From Oscillibacter valericigenes (GTDB taxonomy: Bacteria > Bacillota > Clostridia > Oscillospirales > Oscillospiraceae), in the NCBI RefSeq assembly GCF_016902445.1, contig NZ_JACSNX010000007.1:1-64000 (forward strand): DNA of 64,000 bases. Reading direction: 5' to 3'. Within the stretch, counting starts at the first letter, position 1; every line of letters begins with the position of its first letter. Of this stretch, positions 32,798-41,867 are shown in pieces. Made by a program: the position numbers and the translations under genes. The notes under the pieces were generated by a model. That model ran no database searches, was not told the origin of the DNA, and saw only the letters and a program-made list of their open reading frames with translations.

Positions 32798-33499
32798 ATG
32801 AAACCCAATCCCACCCGTTCCGCCCTGCTGGTCATCGACATGGAGAACGGCTTCGTCCATCCGGAGGGCGGCCACTGGATCCGCTTCGCCCAGTCCATGG
32901 TCCCCAACTGCGTCCGGGCCGTGGAGCTGGCCCGGTCCAAGGGCATCCCGGTGTTTTTTGTCAAGCGCGTCTACCGCTCCGACGGCAGCGATGTGGAGCT
33001 GACCCGCTACCCCGGCTGGGTGGCCGGCGGCCGGGCCTGCCAGCCCGCCTCCACCGGTCCCAACAGCGCCCAGGCGCCGGAGGGCCTGCGGCCCCAGCCC
33101 GGGGACTACACCATCCTCAAGCCCCGGTGGAGCGCCTTTTTCCAGACAGAGCTGGACCTGATCCTCCGGCGGCTGGACGTGCGGACGGTGATCCTCACCG
33201 GCACCACCACCCCCAACTGCATCCGCACCACCTGCTATGACGCCATCGCCCTGGAGTACAATGCCGTGGTGCTGACCGACTGCTGCTCCTCCCACACGGA
33301 GGAGATCCAGCGGGTGAATCTGGAGGACATGGCCCGTGCCGGCGCCATTCTCATGGACTCAACGGCCTTCGCCGATTACGGCCCCGACACGGTGGAGGAC
33401 CTCTCCGCCGCCATCCGGGCCCGGATGCTGGATGAGGACACGGTCCCCGAGCCCTTCCGGACGGAGGACGGGCAGACGTTCTGGCCCGACCTCTGGTGA
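32798..33499 (+). CDS. Isochorismatase-like cysteine hydrolase
   Basis: 233 residues with the catalytic triad of the family: Asp14 (LLVIDMENGF), Lys in ILKPRWSAF and Cys in TTTPNCIRTT. Members hydrolyse isochorismate, nicotinamide, N-carbamoyl compounds or similar; the substrate is not readable. ATG 32798 follows ACAGGAGG. It is 15 bases after the methyltransferase and ends the operon. Confidence 0.92.
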   Translation: MKPNPTRSALLVIDMENGFVHPEGGHWIRFAQSMVPNCVRAVELARSKGIPVFFVKRVYRSDGSDVELTRYPGWVAGGRACQPASTGPNSAQAPEGLRPQPGDYTILKPRWSAFFQTELDLILRRLDVRTVILTGTTTPNCIRTTCYDAIALEYNAVVLTDCCSSHTEEIQRVNLEDMARAGAILMDSTAFADYGPDTVEDLSAAIRARMLDEDTVPEPFRTEDGQTFWPDLW

Positions 33500-33517
33500 C
33501 CGCAGAGAATCGCAAAG

Positions 33518-33559
33518 AAAAACGGACGCCTTCCGTGATCGCGGAGGGCGTCCGTTTTT
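33518..33559. terminator. Bidirectional terminator
   Basis: A 13-bp perfect stem including A and T runs (33518-33530/33547-33559) sits between the converging isochorismatase and ABC-F genes. Confidence 0.9.
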
Positions 33560-33565
33560 AACGCA

Positions 33566-35059
33566 TCACGCCCGCCAGATCCGGACGCGCTGTGTGGCGA
33601 TCTCCTCGCAGAAGCGGGCGTCGTGCTCCACGAACAGCAGCGTGGGCCGGCAAGCCAGCAGCAGTTCCTCCACCTGCATCCGGGAGATGACGTCGATGAA
33701 GTTCAGCGGCTCATCCCACACATACAGGTGGGCCTGGGTGCAGAGACTGGCGGCCAGCAGCACCTTTTTCTTCTGGCCGCTGCTGTAGTCCGCCAGGTCC
33801 CGCTCAAACTGCTCCCGGGGGAAGTCCAGCTTCCGCAGAATGGTCCGGAACCGGCTGCCGTCCAGCCCCTGCTCCCGGGCAAAGTCCGTCAGACTGCCCC
33901 GCAGGTGGTCTGTGCTCTGGCTCACATAGGAGATCACCAGGCCGCTCATGGTCTCCACAGTGCCGCTGTGGGGGATGTTCTCCCCCAGCAGCAGCTTCAG
34001 CAGGCTGGACTTGCCGCAGCCGTTTCCCCCCTCCAGGGCGATCCGCTCCCCCGCCAGGACCTCAAAGGTGACATCCTCGCAGACGGTCCGTCCGTCATAG
34101 CAGACGGCCACGTTCCGGAACTCCGCCAGCCGGATCCCCGCCCGGCAGGGCAGCGGCGAGACGGCCAGCGTCTCCTGCCGCTCCAGATCCTGCAGCAGCT
34201 GCCGCTTCTCCTCCACCGCCTCCTCCCGGCGGCGCTGGATGGATTTGGACCGCTGCATCAGCTTGGCGGCCTTGTGGCCCACAAAGCCCCGGTCGGCGGC
34301 CTTGGCGCCGGTCTTGTCCACGCCGAACTTGCTCTTCTCCGTCCGGTCCGACCAGCCGGAGGCCCGCCGGGCGGACTCCGTCAGCCGGCCGATGTCCCGC
34401 TGCAGCTTCTCCTGCCGGGCCAGCTCGAAGGCGTCCTGCCGCTGCCGGTTCTCCCACCAGGAGGAGAAGTTCCCCCGCTGGACCTCGATATGGGTGCGGT
34501 TGATGGCCAGGATGTGGTCCACACACTGGTCCAGGAACGCCCGGTCATGGGACACCAGCAGAAATCCCCGCTTCCGGGCCAGATAGCCCCCCAGCTTCCG
34601 CCGCCCCTCCAGGTCCAGGTGGTTGGTGGGCTCGTCGATCAGCAGAAAGGCATTCTCCTTCAAAAACATGGCCGCCAGCAGCACTTTCGTCCGCTCCCCG
34701 TTGGAGAGGACAGAGAAGGGCTGCTCCAGGGCCTCTTCCGCCAGGTCCAGGAGCCCCAGCTCCCGCTGGATCTCCCAGTCCTCCGCCTCCGGGGCGATCT
34801 CCCGCACCACCTCCAGCCCTGTCCGGGACAGGTCCGCCACCTCGTAGGGAAAGTACTCGAACGCCACGGAGGCGGAGATGGTGCCGCTGTAGGGATACTT
34901 CCCCTGCAGCAGCCGCAGGAAGGTGGTCTTCCCCCGGCCGTTCCGCCCGGTGAATCCCAGCTTCCAGCTGGTGTCGATCTGAAAGCTCACATGGTCAAAG
35001 ATCAGCTCCGGGCTGCCCTCATATCCAAACGTCAGATCCGAGACGTCGATCATCGACAT
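33566..35059 (-). CDS. Lsa-like ABC-F ribosome-protection ATPase
   Basis: 497 residues, the length of the Lsa antibiotic-resistance ABC-F group. Two ATPase domains: Walker A GFTGRNGRGKTTFLRLL and signature LSNGERTKVLLAA with LLIDEPTNHLDL; then EGGNGCGKSSLLKLL, YSSGQKKKVLLAA and VWDEPLNFIDV. Between them is a long charged linker (about residues 185-290) that in this group reaches the peptidyl-transferase centre. No membrane segments. Lsa proteins protect against lincosamides, streptogramin A and pleuromutilins; activity here is inference. ATG 35059 follows AAGGAGG. The leader contains a terminator and short uORFs, typical of antibiotic-induced attenuation. Confidence 0.88.
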   Translation of the reverse strand: MSMIDVSDLTFGYEGSPELIFDHVSFQIDTSWKLGFTGRNGRGKTTFLRLLQGKYPYSGTISASVAFEYFPYEVADLSRTGLEVVREIAPEAEDWEIQRELGLLDLAEEALEQPFSVLSNGERTKVLLAAMFLKENAFLLIDEPTNHLDLEGRRKLGGYLARKRGFLLVSHDRAFLDQCVDHILAINRTHIEVQRGNFSSWWENRQRQDAFELARQEKLQRDIGRLTESARRASGWSDRTEKSKFGVDKTGAKAADRGFVGHKAAKLMQRSKSIQRRREEAVEEKRQLLQDLERQETLAVSPLPCRAGIRLAEFRNVAVCYDGRTVCEDVTFEVLAGERIALEGGNGCGKSSLLKLLLGENIPHSGTVETMSGLVISYVSQSTDHLRGSLTDFAREQGLDGSRFRTILRKLDFPREQFERDLADYSSGQKKKVLLAASLCTQAHLYVWDEPLNFIDVISRMQVEELLLACRPTLLFVEHDARFCEEIATQRVRIWRA

Positions 35060-35154
35060 ATTGCATTCCTCCTTTGCGTAAACGCCGCAGGCGCCGGCAG
35101 ATGCCGCAGGAACGGCGGTTTCATGGGGCGGTCCCGTTGCGCGATGCCTTTGCA

Positions 35155-35202
35155 TCACAAAAAAACGGCCGCAGGAGAGCAGACCTCTCCTGCGGCCGGG
35201 CA
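35155..35202 (-). terminator. Attenuator terminator in the ABC-F leader
   Basis: On the minus strand a long GC stem, CGGCCGCAGGAGAG with CTCTCCTGCGGCCG around a short loop, is followed by seven U. It ends about 100 bases before the ABC-F ATG, so full-length transcripts must read through it. Confidence 0.85.
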
Positions 35203-35334
35203 AACGCCGTCCGCCCCGTTTCCGGGGCCGTGGGGCGTCTGGGTGCGTCAGCGGTCTGCCTTCCCTGTGATGGCATGGAGATGCCGGCGGCGTCTCCGCC
35301 GCAGCGTCCCTCTGTTCTGCCAAAACACGAAAGC

Positions 35335-35346
35335 TCAGATCCGCAT
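35335..35346 (-). CDS. Three-codon upstream ORF (Met-Arg-Ile) in the ABC-F leader
   Basis: ATG CGG ATC TGA is preceded by CGGAGGGG at good spacing, 40 bases after the promoter -10. An overlapping five-codon frame (35350-35367, Met-Asn-Gly-Gly-Val) lies just upstream with a poorer SD. Stalling of a drug-bound ribosome here could change folding ahead of the terminator; this is inference by analogy with other ABC-F leaders. Confidence 0.45.
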   Translation of the reverse strand: MRI

Positions 35347-35382
35347 CTTCACACCCCTCCGTTCATTTCTTGATTCTTGGCT

Positions 35383-35411
35383 ATCCTAGCACACTTCCGC
35401 CGGGATTGCAA
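35383..35411 (-). promoter_or_regulatory. Promoter of the ABC-F leader transcript
   Basis: TTGCAA (35406-35411) and TAGGAT (35383-35388) on the minus strand are 17 bases apart. It overlaps the end of the phoR gene region. Confidence 0.65.
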
Positions 35412-35416
35412 CCCTT

Positions 35417-37078
35417 TTATGCCTCCGCTTTGGGAAACGTGAGGACAAAGGTGCTGCCGTGGCCCGGCTCACTGTGGAGCTCCACCTGAGCGCCCAGATA
35501 GGCCGCCCCGTGCTTGACGATGGAGAGCCCCAGCCCCGTGCCGCCGGAGGAGTGGCTCTTGTCCACCCGGTAGAACCGCTCAAACACCCGGCCCTGGGCC
35601 TCTCTGGGGATGCCGATGCCGGTGTCCGCCACCGTGATCCGGGGGCCGAAGGCGGTGTCCTCCACCGTGACGGTGACGCTGCCGCCGGGCCGGTTGTAGG
35701 CGATGGCGTTGTCGCAGAGGTTGTAGACGATCTCCTCCACGATCTGGGGCACGCCCCGCACCAGGGCCCTGTCGCCCCGGAGCTGAGTCGTCACCTGCTT
35801 CCGCTGGGCCGCAGGGGCCAGCTGCTCCAGCACGGCCCGCGCCTGCTCATACAGATCCACCGTCTCCCACTGGCCCAGGCCGCCGCCCTCGTCCAGACGG
35901 GAGAGCTTGATGATGTCGTTCACCAGCCCGATGAGCCGTTCCGTCTCCCGGTGGATGTTCCCGGCAAAGTGGGGGATGTCCTCCGGCTTCACCAGGCCGC
36001 CCTTCATGATCTCCGCCGTGCCCAGGATGGAGGTCAGAGGCGTCTTCAGCTCGTGAGAGACGTTGGCGGTGAACTCCCGCCGCAGCCGCTCCCGCTGCTC
36101 CTTCTCCGTCACGTCCAGGATCACCAGCACCGCGCCCGCGATCTGGCCGTCCTGCTCCACAGGGCTGGCGATGATCTGGCGGCAGTCATCGTCCTTCTCC
36201 AGCAGCTGCTCACAGCGCCGGCCGGCCAGGGCCTCCTCCACGCAGCGGCGGAAGCCGGCCTCCCGGTTCAGGGCGTAGACGCTCTCCCCCTCCTCTGCCG
36301 GGTCCTGGGCGTAGAGCAGCCGCAGCACTGCGGAGTTGTAGGTCAGCACCCGGGTCTCCTGATCGATGACCAGAAAGCCCTCGCTCATATTCTCCGTGAT
36401 GGCGATGAATTCCTCCTGCCGGCGCTTCAGATCCCGCATCTGCCGCTGGATCTGCCGCTGCTGGCTGCGCAGCTTGGAGAGCAGGGGCGTCAGCTCCTCA
36501 TAGGTCTCGCTGGCGGCAGGGTCGCTCAGGTCGATGTTGTTGATGGGCTCCACCAGCTGCCGGGACACCCGGGATGCCAGCACCATGGCCAGGACGAAGG
36601 CCAGCAGCATCATCAGCGCCACCGGCTGCAGCGCCTGCAGCACCAGCATCCAGACAGAGTACTGGTCGCTGGATACCCGCAGCACCGTCCCGTCAGAGAG
36701 CCGCTGGGCCACATACAGCGTCTGGCGGGAAAGCGTGGCGGAATAGCGGGCGGCCTGGCCCTTTCCCAGGGTCATCGCCTCCCGGATCTCCTCCCGCTGG
36801 CCGTGGTTCTCCATTCTGGCCGGATCCTCCTGATTATCGAAGAGCACGGTGCCGTCCGTGTCCACCCAGGTGACCCGGTAGCTGTTGGGCAGATCCTCTG
36901 ACAGATAGTCCGCTCCCGTCTCCTCCACGCCATGGGCGATATACTCCGCCAGGCTCTCCAGCTCGTCTGCCACCCGGTCCTGGAAATAGCCGTGGAGCAC
37001 CCCCACGATCAGCACCAGACTGGCCAGCAGCACTGCCAGAGACACTGCCAGGATGGATCGAAAAATCCGTTTCGTCAT
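35417..37078 (-). CDS. phoR: Phosphate-regulon-type sensor histidine kinase
   Basis: 553 residues: membrane helix 1 (about 8-30), an extracytoplasmic domain (31-145), helix 2 (about 150-172), a coiled linker, a PAS domain (about 222-330), the HisKA dimer with His342 in NVSHELKTP, and HATPase_c with CDNAIAYN, DTGIGIP and GGTGLGLSIV. It autophosphorylates and controls the response regulator encoded 20 bases upstream. Position at the end of the pst-phoU operon argues for PhoR. Confidence 0.92.
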   Translation of the reverse strand: MTKRIFRSILAVSLAVLLASLVLIVGVLHGYFQDRVADELESLAEYIAHGVEETGADYLSEDLPNSYRVTWVDTDGTVLFDNQEDPARMENHGQREEIREAMTLGKGQAARYSATLSRQTLYVAQRLSDGTVLRVSSDQYSVWMLVLQALQPVALMMLLAFVLAMVLASRVSRQLVEPINNIDLSDPAASETYEELTPLLSKLRSQQRQIQRQMRDLKRRQEEFIAITENMSEGFLVIDQETRVLTYNSAVLRLLYAQDPAEEGESVYALNREAGFRRCVEEALAGRRCEQLLEKDDDCRQIIASPVEQDGQIAGAVLVILDVTEKEQRERLRREFTANVSHELKTPLTSILGTAEIMKGGLVKPEDIPHFAGNIHRETERLIGLVNDIIKLSRLDEGGGLGQWETVDLYEQARAVLEQLAPAAQRKQVTTQLRGDRALVRGVPQIVEEIVYNLCDNAIAYNRPGGSVTVTVEDTAFGPRITVADTGIGIPREAQGRVFERFYRVDKSHSSGGTGLGLSIVKHGAAYLGAQVELHSEPGHGSTFVLTFPKAEA

Positions 37079-37098
37079 GTCCCTACTTCCGCCTCCGG

Positions 37099-37767
37099 TC
37101 AGTCCGCAGGGCTGATCTTATAGCCGTAGCCCCGGACAGTCTCGATGTACGCTCCGGCCTCTCCCAGCTTTTGGCGCAGCGTCCGAACATGGACGTCCAC
37201 GGTGCGGCTCTCCCCTGTGAAGGCATAGCCCCAGACGTTTTCGATCAGCTGCTCCCGGGACAGGACCTGGCCGGGATTCCGCAGCAGCAGGCACAGCACC
37301 TCGAACTCCTTCTGGGTCAGGGCAGCCTCCTGGCCCCGGACCCGGACGATGTGCTGGCCCGGATCCACCTCCAGGATGCCGCAGCGCAGGATGCCGTTCT
37401 CCGTCTCCGTCCGCCGCAGCAGCGCCCGGATGCGGGAGAGCAGCTCCATCATGCCGAAGGGCTTGGCCACATAGTCGTCGGCGCCGCCGTCCAGCCCCAC
37501 CACCTTGTCGTACTCCGTGCTCTTTGCCGTCAGCATGATCACCGGCAGCTTGGCGGTGCGGGGCGTGGCGCGCAGCTTTTTCAGCACGCTGAGGCCATCC
37601 TCCTCCGGCAGCATGATATCCAGCAGCACCAGAGAGGGCAGCTGCTCCCCCACGGCCTGCCAGAACAGGGAGGGCAGCGGGAAGCCCCTGGCCTCCATGC
37701 CCTGGCTGTTCAAGGTATAGATCACAAAATCCCGGATACTGTCGTCATCCTCCAGCAGATAAATCAC
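37099..37767 (-). CDS. phoP: PhoB/PhoP-type response regulator
   Basis: About 222 residues: receiver domain with acidic pocket (YLLEDDDSI), phospho-acceptor Asp in LVLLDIMLPEEDG, Lys in YVAKPFG, and a winged-helix OmpR-type DNA-binding domain (QKEFEVLCLLLRNPGQV, TVDVHVRTLRQKLG). GTG 37767 is preferred, six bases after GGAGGG; ATG 37773 would abut the SD. It should bind the Pho-box repeats upstream of pstS when phosphate is scarce. Confidence 0.92.
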   Translation of the reverse strand: MIYLLEDDDSIRDFVIYTLNSQGMEARGFPLPSLFWQAVGEQLPSLVLLDIMLPEEDGLSVLKKLRATPRTAKLPVIMLTAKSTEYDKVVGLDGGADDYVAKPFGMMELLSRIRALLRRTETENGILRCGILEVDPGQHIVRVRGQEAALTQKEFEVLCLLLRNPGQVLSREQLIENVWGYAFTGESRTVDVHVRTLRQKLGEAGAYIETVRGYGYKISPAD

Positions 37768-37828
37768 AGTCATCCCTCCAAATTCAGTCTCTCCGCCCCA
37801 CTGGAAGGGCGGAGGGGCGGGCCGCCGG

Positions 37829-38488
37829 TCAGATCAGCTGCTGCTCGTTGATCATCAGCTTGAACTGCAGGCCCAGTTTCTCCGCCGCCTTCCGGCAGAG
37901 GATCATCCGCTCCATAAAGATCTCGAAATACTCCATGACAGAGCCGTATTTGGTATCCACTGACAGCTTCAGCTTGATCAGGGACCGCTCTTCATTGATC
38001 TTCAGCCTGGATTTTTTCACCGAGTAATTCACCCGGTCATGGATGTCAAAGCTGGCAATGTCCTGGTTGCGGACCCGGCTGCGGCGCACATCGGACTTGT
38101 CCGCCAGGATCAGGGCCGCCGCCACGGCGTTCACCGGCACGCCGGTGCCCTCGTCGTGGTTGCCGATGGCGGTGACGATGACGGCGATCTCCTCCGGCGG
38201 ACAGTCCAGATTGTCCAGAATGCGGAACGCCATCACAGCCCCGGACTGGGAGTGGTCCACCCGGTTGACCAGATTTCCGATGTCATGGAGAAAGCCGGCG
38301 ATCTTGGCCAGTTCCACCGTCCGCTCCGGATACCCCAGCGTGGTGAGGATATAGGCCGCGTTCTCCGCCACCACCGTCACATGGGCAAAGCTGTGTTCCG
38401 TATATCCAAGGGCGCCCAGGGACTCATCCGCCCGCTGGATATACGTTCGGATGGCCGGGTCATTTCTGATGTCCTCATATGTGAGCAC
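37829..38488 (-). CDS. HD-domain phosphohydrolase in the pst operon
   Basis: 219 residues with the HD signature HSFAHVTVV, FLHDIGNLVNRVDHSQSG and later GNHDEGTG plus a conserved Asp (LADKSDVRRSRVRN). HD proteins hydrolyse nucleotides or phosphate esters. GTG 38488 follows GGGGGAG by five bases. It lies between phoU and the two-component genes, a position shared by few described pst operons, so a role in phosphate signalling is likely but unproven. Confidence 0.85.
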   Translation of the reverse strand: MLTYEDIRNDPAIRTYIQRADESLGALGYTEHSFAHVTVVAENAAYILTTLGYPERTVELAKIAGFLHDIGNLVNRVDHSQSGAVMAFRILDNLDCPPEEIAVIVTAIGNHDEGTGVPVNAVAAALILADKSDVRRSRVRNQDIASFDIHDRVNYSVKKSRLKINEERSLIKLKLSVDTKYGSVMEYFEIFMERMILCRKAAEKLGLQFKLMINEQQLI

Positions 38489-38571
38489 TGCATCTCCCCC
38501 TTCCGCTCCGGCCGGCACCGCCGTGTCCGGATAGGGCGCGACCGCCGCGGGGTGCGGCGGTGCTCTTCCAG

Positions 38572-39219
38572 TCAGTTATTGGAGGGATGGTTGCCGGTGA
38601 TGGAGTACTCCACCCACTCCGCCACATTGGTGGCGTGGTCGCCGATCCGCTCCAGATACTTGGCCACCATGATCATATCCAGCCACAGCTCGCCGGAGGC
38701 GGCATCGGCAGCGATCAGGCTGATCAGCTCCTTTTTCACCTGGTTGAACAGCTCATCCACCTGATCGTCTTCCCGGCAGACCTCCCGTGCCAGGTCCAGA
38801 TCCCGCTTGACGAAGGAGTCCACGCTGTCCGTCACCATGCGGATGACGGCCTTGGACATCTCCTCGATCCGCTGGCGGCCGGGTCCATCCGGCAGGCGCA
38901 CGAACCGGGTCAGCTCCGCGATGTCCGCCGCCTGATCGCCGATGCGCTCCAGGTCGGAGATCATCTTCAGGGCAGAGGAGATCTCCCGCAGGTCTCTTGC
39001 CACAGGCTGCTGCTGCAGCAGCAGCTTCAGGCAGAGGTTCTCCACCTCCCGCTCCTTCTGGTCGATCTCCCGCTCGGCCTCCTCCGCGGCCTGCGCCAGA
39101 TCCTCATCGCCCTTCATCAGGGCCTGGGCGGCGGCGGAGATGGCGTCCTCACACAGGGCGCCCATCTGGATCATTTCCACATGCAGCTGTTCCAGCTGCT
39201 CACCAAATTTGTTTCTCAC
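38572..39219 (-). CDS. phoU: Phosphate transport regulator PhoU
   Basis: 215 residues, all-helical with two PhoU repeats (each with the ERIGD motif: ISDLERIGDQAADIAE and AKYLERIGDHATNVAE). It links the Pst transporter to the PhoR kinase and limits phosphate uptake. Start is GTG 39219 after AAGGAGGATGCCAG, twelve bases from the pstB stop. Confidence 0.96.
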   Translation of the reverse strand: MRNKFGEQLEQLHVEMIQMGALCEDAISAAAQALMKGDEDLAQAAEEAEREIDQKEREVENLCLKLLLQQQPVARDLREISSALKMISDLERIGDQAADIAELTRFVRLPDGPGRQRIEEMSKAVIRMVTDSVDSFVKRDLDLAREVCREDDQVDELFNQVKKELISLIAADAASGELWLDMIMVAKYLERIGDHATNVAEWVEYSITGNHPSNN

Positions 39220-39231
39220 CTGGCATCCTCC

Positions 39232-39987
39232 TTAGCCGAACCGGCCGGTAATATAGTCTTCCGTGCGCTTGTCCGTGGGCGTGGAGAACAGGACCTCGGT
39301 CTTGCCGTACTCCACCAGGTCGCCCAGCAGGAAAAACGCCGTGTTGTCAGAGACGCGGGCGGCCTGCTGCATGTTATGCGTCACCATGATTACAGTATAC
39401 TTGCTTTTCAGCTCCACTGCAAGGTCTTCGATCTTGGAGGTGGAGATGGGGTCCAGGGCGCTGGTGGACTCGTCCATCAGCAGGATCTCCGGCTCCACTG
39501 CCAGGGCCCGGGCGATGCACAGCCGCTGCTGCTGGCCGCCGGAGAGGCCCAGGGCGCTCTTCTTCAGCCGGTCCTTCACCTCGTCCCAGATGGCGGCGGA
39601 GCGGAGGGAGTTCTCCACGATCTCATCCAGCTTTGCCCGGGAGCGGATGCCGTGGGTCCGGGGGCCGTAGGCCACGTTGTCATAGATGCTCATGGGAAAG
39701 GGATTGGGCTTCTGGAACACCATGCCGATCTGCTTGCGCAGCCAGGTCACGTCCACGCCGGGGGCATAGATGTCCTGCCCCCGATAGGCCACCGTGCCCT
39801 TGATCTTGACGCCCTGCACCAGGTCGTTCATGCGGTCCAGCGTCTTTAAAAAGGTGGACTTGCCGCAGCCGGAGGGGCCGATCAGGGCGGTGATCTCATG
39901 CTCGGGGATGTCGATATTCACGCTGTGCAGGGCATGGTGTGCCCCGTACCACAGATTCAGATCTTTCACTTCAATGATGGAGGACAT
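39232..39987 (-). CDS. pstB: Phosphate ABC transporter ATPase
   Basis: 251 residues. Walker [16 protein letters not shown]-loop [22 protein letters not shown] (a PstB hallmark), signature [15 protein letters not shown] and Walker [18 protein letters not shown] 39987 is chosen over GTG 39996 from the AGGAG spacing. Confidence 0.98.
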   Translation of the reverse strand: MSSIIEVKDLNLWYGAHHALHSVNIDIPEHEITALIGPSGCGKSTFLKTLDRMNDLVQGVKIKGTVAYRGQDIYAPGVDVTWLRKQIGMVFQKPNPFPMSIYDNVAYGPRTHGIRSRAKLDEIVENSLRSAAIWDEVKDRLKKSALGLSGGQQQRLCIARALAVEPEILLMDESTSALDPISTSKIEDLAVELKSKYTVIMVTHNMQQAARVSDNTAFFLLGDLVEYGKTEVLFSTPTDKRTEDYITGRFG

Positions 39988-40001
39988 TTGGCACACTCCT
40001 A

Positions 40002-40883
40002 TTATTTTTTCTTCAGTTTCCGGCCCACCAGGCTGGCGGCCAGGTTGATGATCAGGGTCAGCAGCATCAAAATGGCGGCAATGGCAAACGCCACGTCGAA
40101 CTCCGCCCGCTCACGGGCGTACACATACAGCGCCACTGTGAGGCTGGAGCCGGAGGAGTGCATGAAGTTGCTGACAGAGCCGAAAAAGTCGTTCATGCTC
40201 ATGCCCATGCCGGCTGTGAACAGCAGGGCTGCGCTCTCGCCCACGATGCGGCCGATGGCCAGGATGCAGCCGGTGACGATGCCGTCGATGGAAGAGGGCA
40301 GCACCACCGTGCGGATCATGTGCCACTTGCCGGAGCCCAGGCCCAGGGATGCCTCCCGGTAGGACTGGGGCACCGTCTTCAGGGACTCCTGTGTGGTGCG
40401 GATGATGGTGGGGATGGTGGCGATGACCAGCGTCAGGGAGCCGGCCAGCAGGGATGCCTGCAGGCCCAGCAGCTCGCAGAAGAACAGCATGCCCACCAGG
40501 CCGAAGATGATGGACGGGATGCCGGTCAGGGTCTCCGTTGCGAACTCGATGGAGGCCACCAGCTTCTGGTTTTTGGCGTACTCCGTCAGGTATACGGCTG
40601 CACCCACGCCCAGGGGCAGGATGATGATCAGCGTCACCACCACGATATAAATGGTATTGGTGATGTTGGGCAGGATGCCGATGGTATCGTTGATATAGCT
40701 GGGCTCCGTGCTCAAAAACTCCCAGGTGACGTGGGGCAGGCCCCGGACAAAGATGTACCCGATGATAAAGATCAGCAGGGCGCAGGTCAGCGTGGCGCAG
40801 AAATACAGCAGGAACCGGAGCACCCGGTCATAGGCCCTGCGCCGGCCGGAGAGGGGCTGCATAGTGATCGTTTTCTCTTCCAT
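40002..40883 (-). CDS. pstA: Phosphate ABC transporter permease PstA
   Basis: 293 residues, six membrane helices, with the permease coupling motif [20 protein letters not shown]. It lies 6 bases after pstC and forms the membrane channel with it. ATG 40883 follows GGGGTGAGCGGGA. Confidence 0.96.
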   Translation of the reverse strand: MEEKTITMQPLSGRRRAYDRVLRFLLYFCATLTCALLIFIIGYIFVRGLPHVTWEFLSTEPSYINDTIGILPNITNTIYIVVVTLIIILPLGVGAAVYLTEYAKNQKLVASIEFATETLTGIPSIIFGLVGMLFFCELLGLQASLLAGSLTLVIATIPTIIRTTQESLKTVPQSYREASLGLGSGKWHMIRTVVLPSSIDGIVTGCILAIGRIVGESAALLFTAGMGMSMNDFFGSVSNFMHSSGSSLTVALYVYARERAEFDVAFAIAAILMLLTLIINLAASLVGRKLKKK

Positions 40884-40889
40884 TCCCGC

Positions 40890-41765
40890 TCACCCCTTTT
40901 TCCGCTTCAGCAGCGTGTTCAGTGCAATGTTGATGATCATGATGAAAATGAACAGCACCAGGGCGATGGAGTACAGCGCCTGGCGCTGCAGGCCGGAGGC
41001 ATAGGCCATCTCACTGGCCACGGCGGTGGTCAGGAACCGGACGCTGGAGAAGAGGGAGGGCATGTTGGCCACATTGCCCGCCACCATGATGATGGCCATG
41101 GCCTCGCCGATGGCGCGGCCGATGCCCAGCACCACCGCCGCGGCGATGCCGCTGGAGGCCGCGGGCACGCTGACCCGAAACACCGTCTCGATGTGGGTGG
41201 CGCCCAGGGCCAGACTGGCCTCCTCATACTCCGGGGGGACGGCCTTCAGGGCGGTCTCGGACACGGAGATGATGGAGGGCAGGATCATGATGGCCAGGAC
41301 GATGATGGCGCAGAACAGGCTGGCGCCGTCCGGCAGGTCAAAGGCCTTGCGCACGGCCGGGACCAGCACCATCATGCCGATCAGGCCGTAGACCACGGAG
41401 GGGATGCCCGCCAGCAGGTCCACTGCCGGGCGGACCACAGCGGCCAGCTTGGGAGGGGCCACTTTTGCCAGGAACACCGCGGTCATGAATCCCACCGGCA
41501 CACCCAGGAGGATGGCGCCGCAGGTGCCGTAAATGGAGGTCAGAATAAAGGGCAGGATGCCGAATTTGGGCTCAGCGGCGGTGGAGGCCCACTCGGTCCC
41601 GAACAGAAAGTCCACCAGGCCGATCTCCCGGATGGCAGGCAGCCCTGAGATGATCAGATAGATGCTGATAAAGAGCACGAACACGATGGCAATGAAGCCG
41701 CAGATAAAAAACACGGCGTTCATGATCCACTCCATCGGTCGGATTTTTTGTTTCGTGGCATTCAT
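40890..41765 (-). CDS. pstC: Phosphate ABC transporter permease PstC
   Basis: 291 residues, six membrane helices and the coupling segment EASLALGATHIETVFRVSVP. The N-terminal PMEWIMNAVFFICGFIAIVF is the first helix. ATG 41765 follows GAAAGGCCGG. A strong hairpin separates it from pstS. Confidence 0.96.
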   Translation of the reverse strand: MNATKQKIRPMEWIMNAVFFICGFIAIVFVLFISIYLIISGLPAIREIGLVDFLFGTEWASTAAEPKFGILPFILTSIYGTCGAILLGVPVGFMTAVFLAKVAPPKLAAVVRPAVDLLAGIPSVVYGLIGMMVLVPAVRKAFDLPDGASLFCAIIVLAIMILPSIISVSETALKAVPPEYEEASLALGATHIETVFRVSVPAASSGIAAAVVLGIGRAIGEAMAIIMVAGNVANMPSLFSSVRFLTTAVASEMAYASGLQRQALYSIALVLFIFIMIINIALNTLLKRKKG

Positions 41766-41808
41766 GGTAAATACCGGCCTTTCTCAAAAGGGTCTTGACT
41801 CTTACATG

Positions 41809-41844
41809 CGGAGTGCCCCCTCGAAATCAAGGGGGCACTCCGAC
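41809..41844 (-). promoter_or_regulatory. Intercistronic hairpin between pstS and pstC
   Basis: A perfect 11-bp stem GGAGTGCCCCC/GGGGGCACTCC with a 9-10 nt loop has no U run. Such elements often protect the upstream pstS message and lower downstream expression, giving excess binding protein. Confidence 0.6.
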
Positions 41845-41867
41845 GATCATGTGGACGTGTTGTTGAC

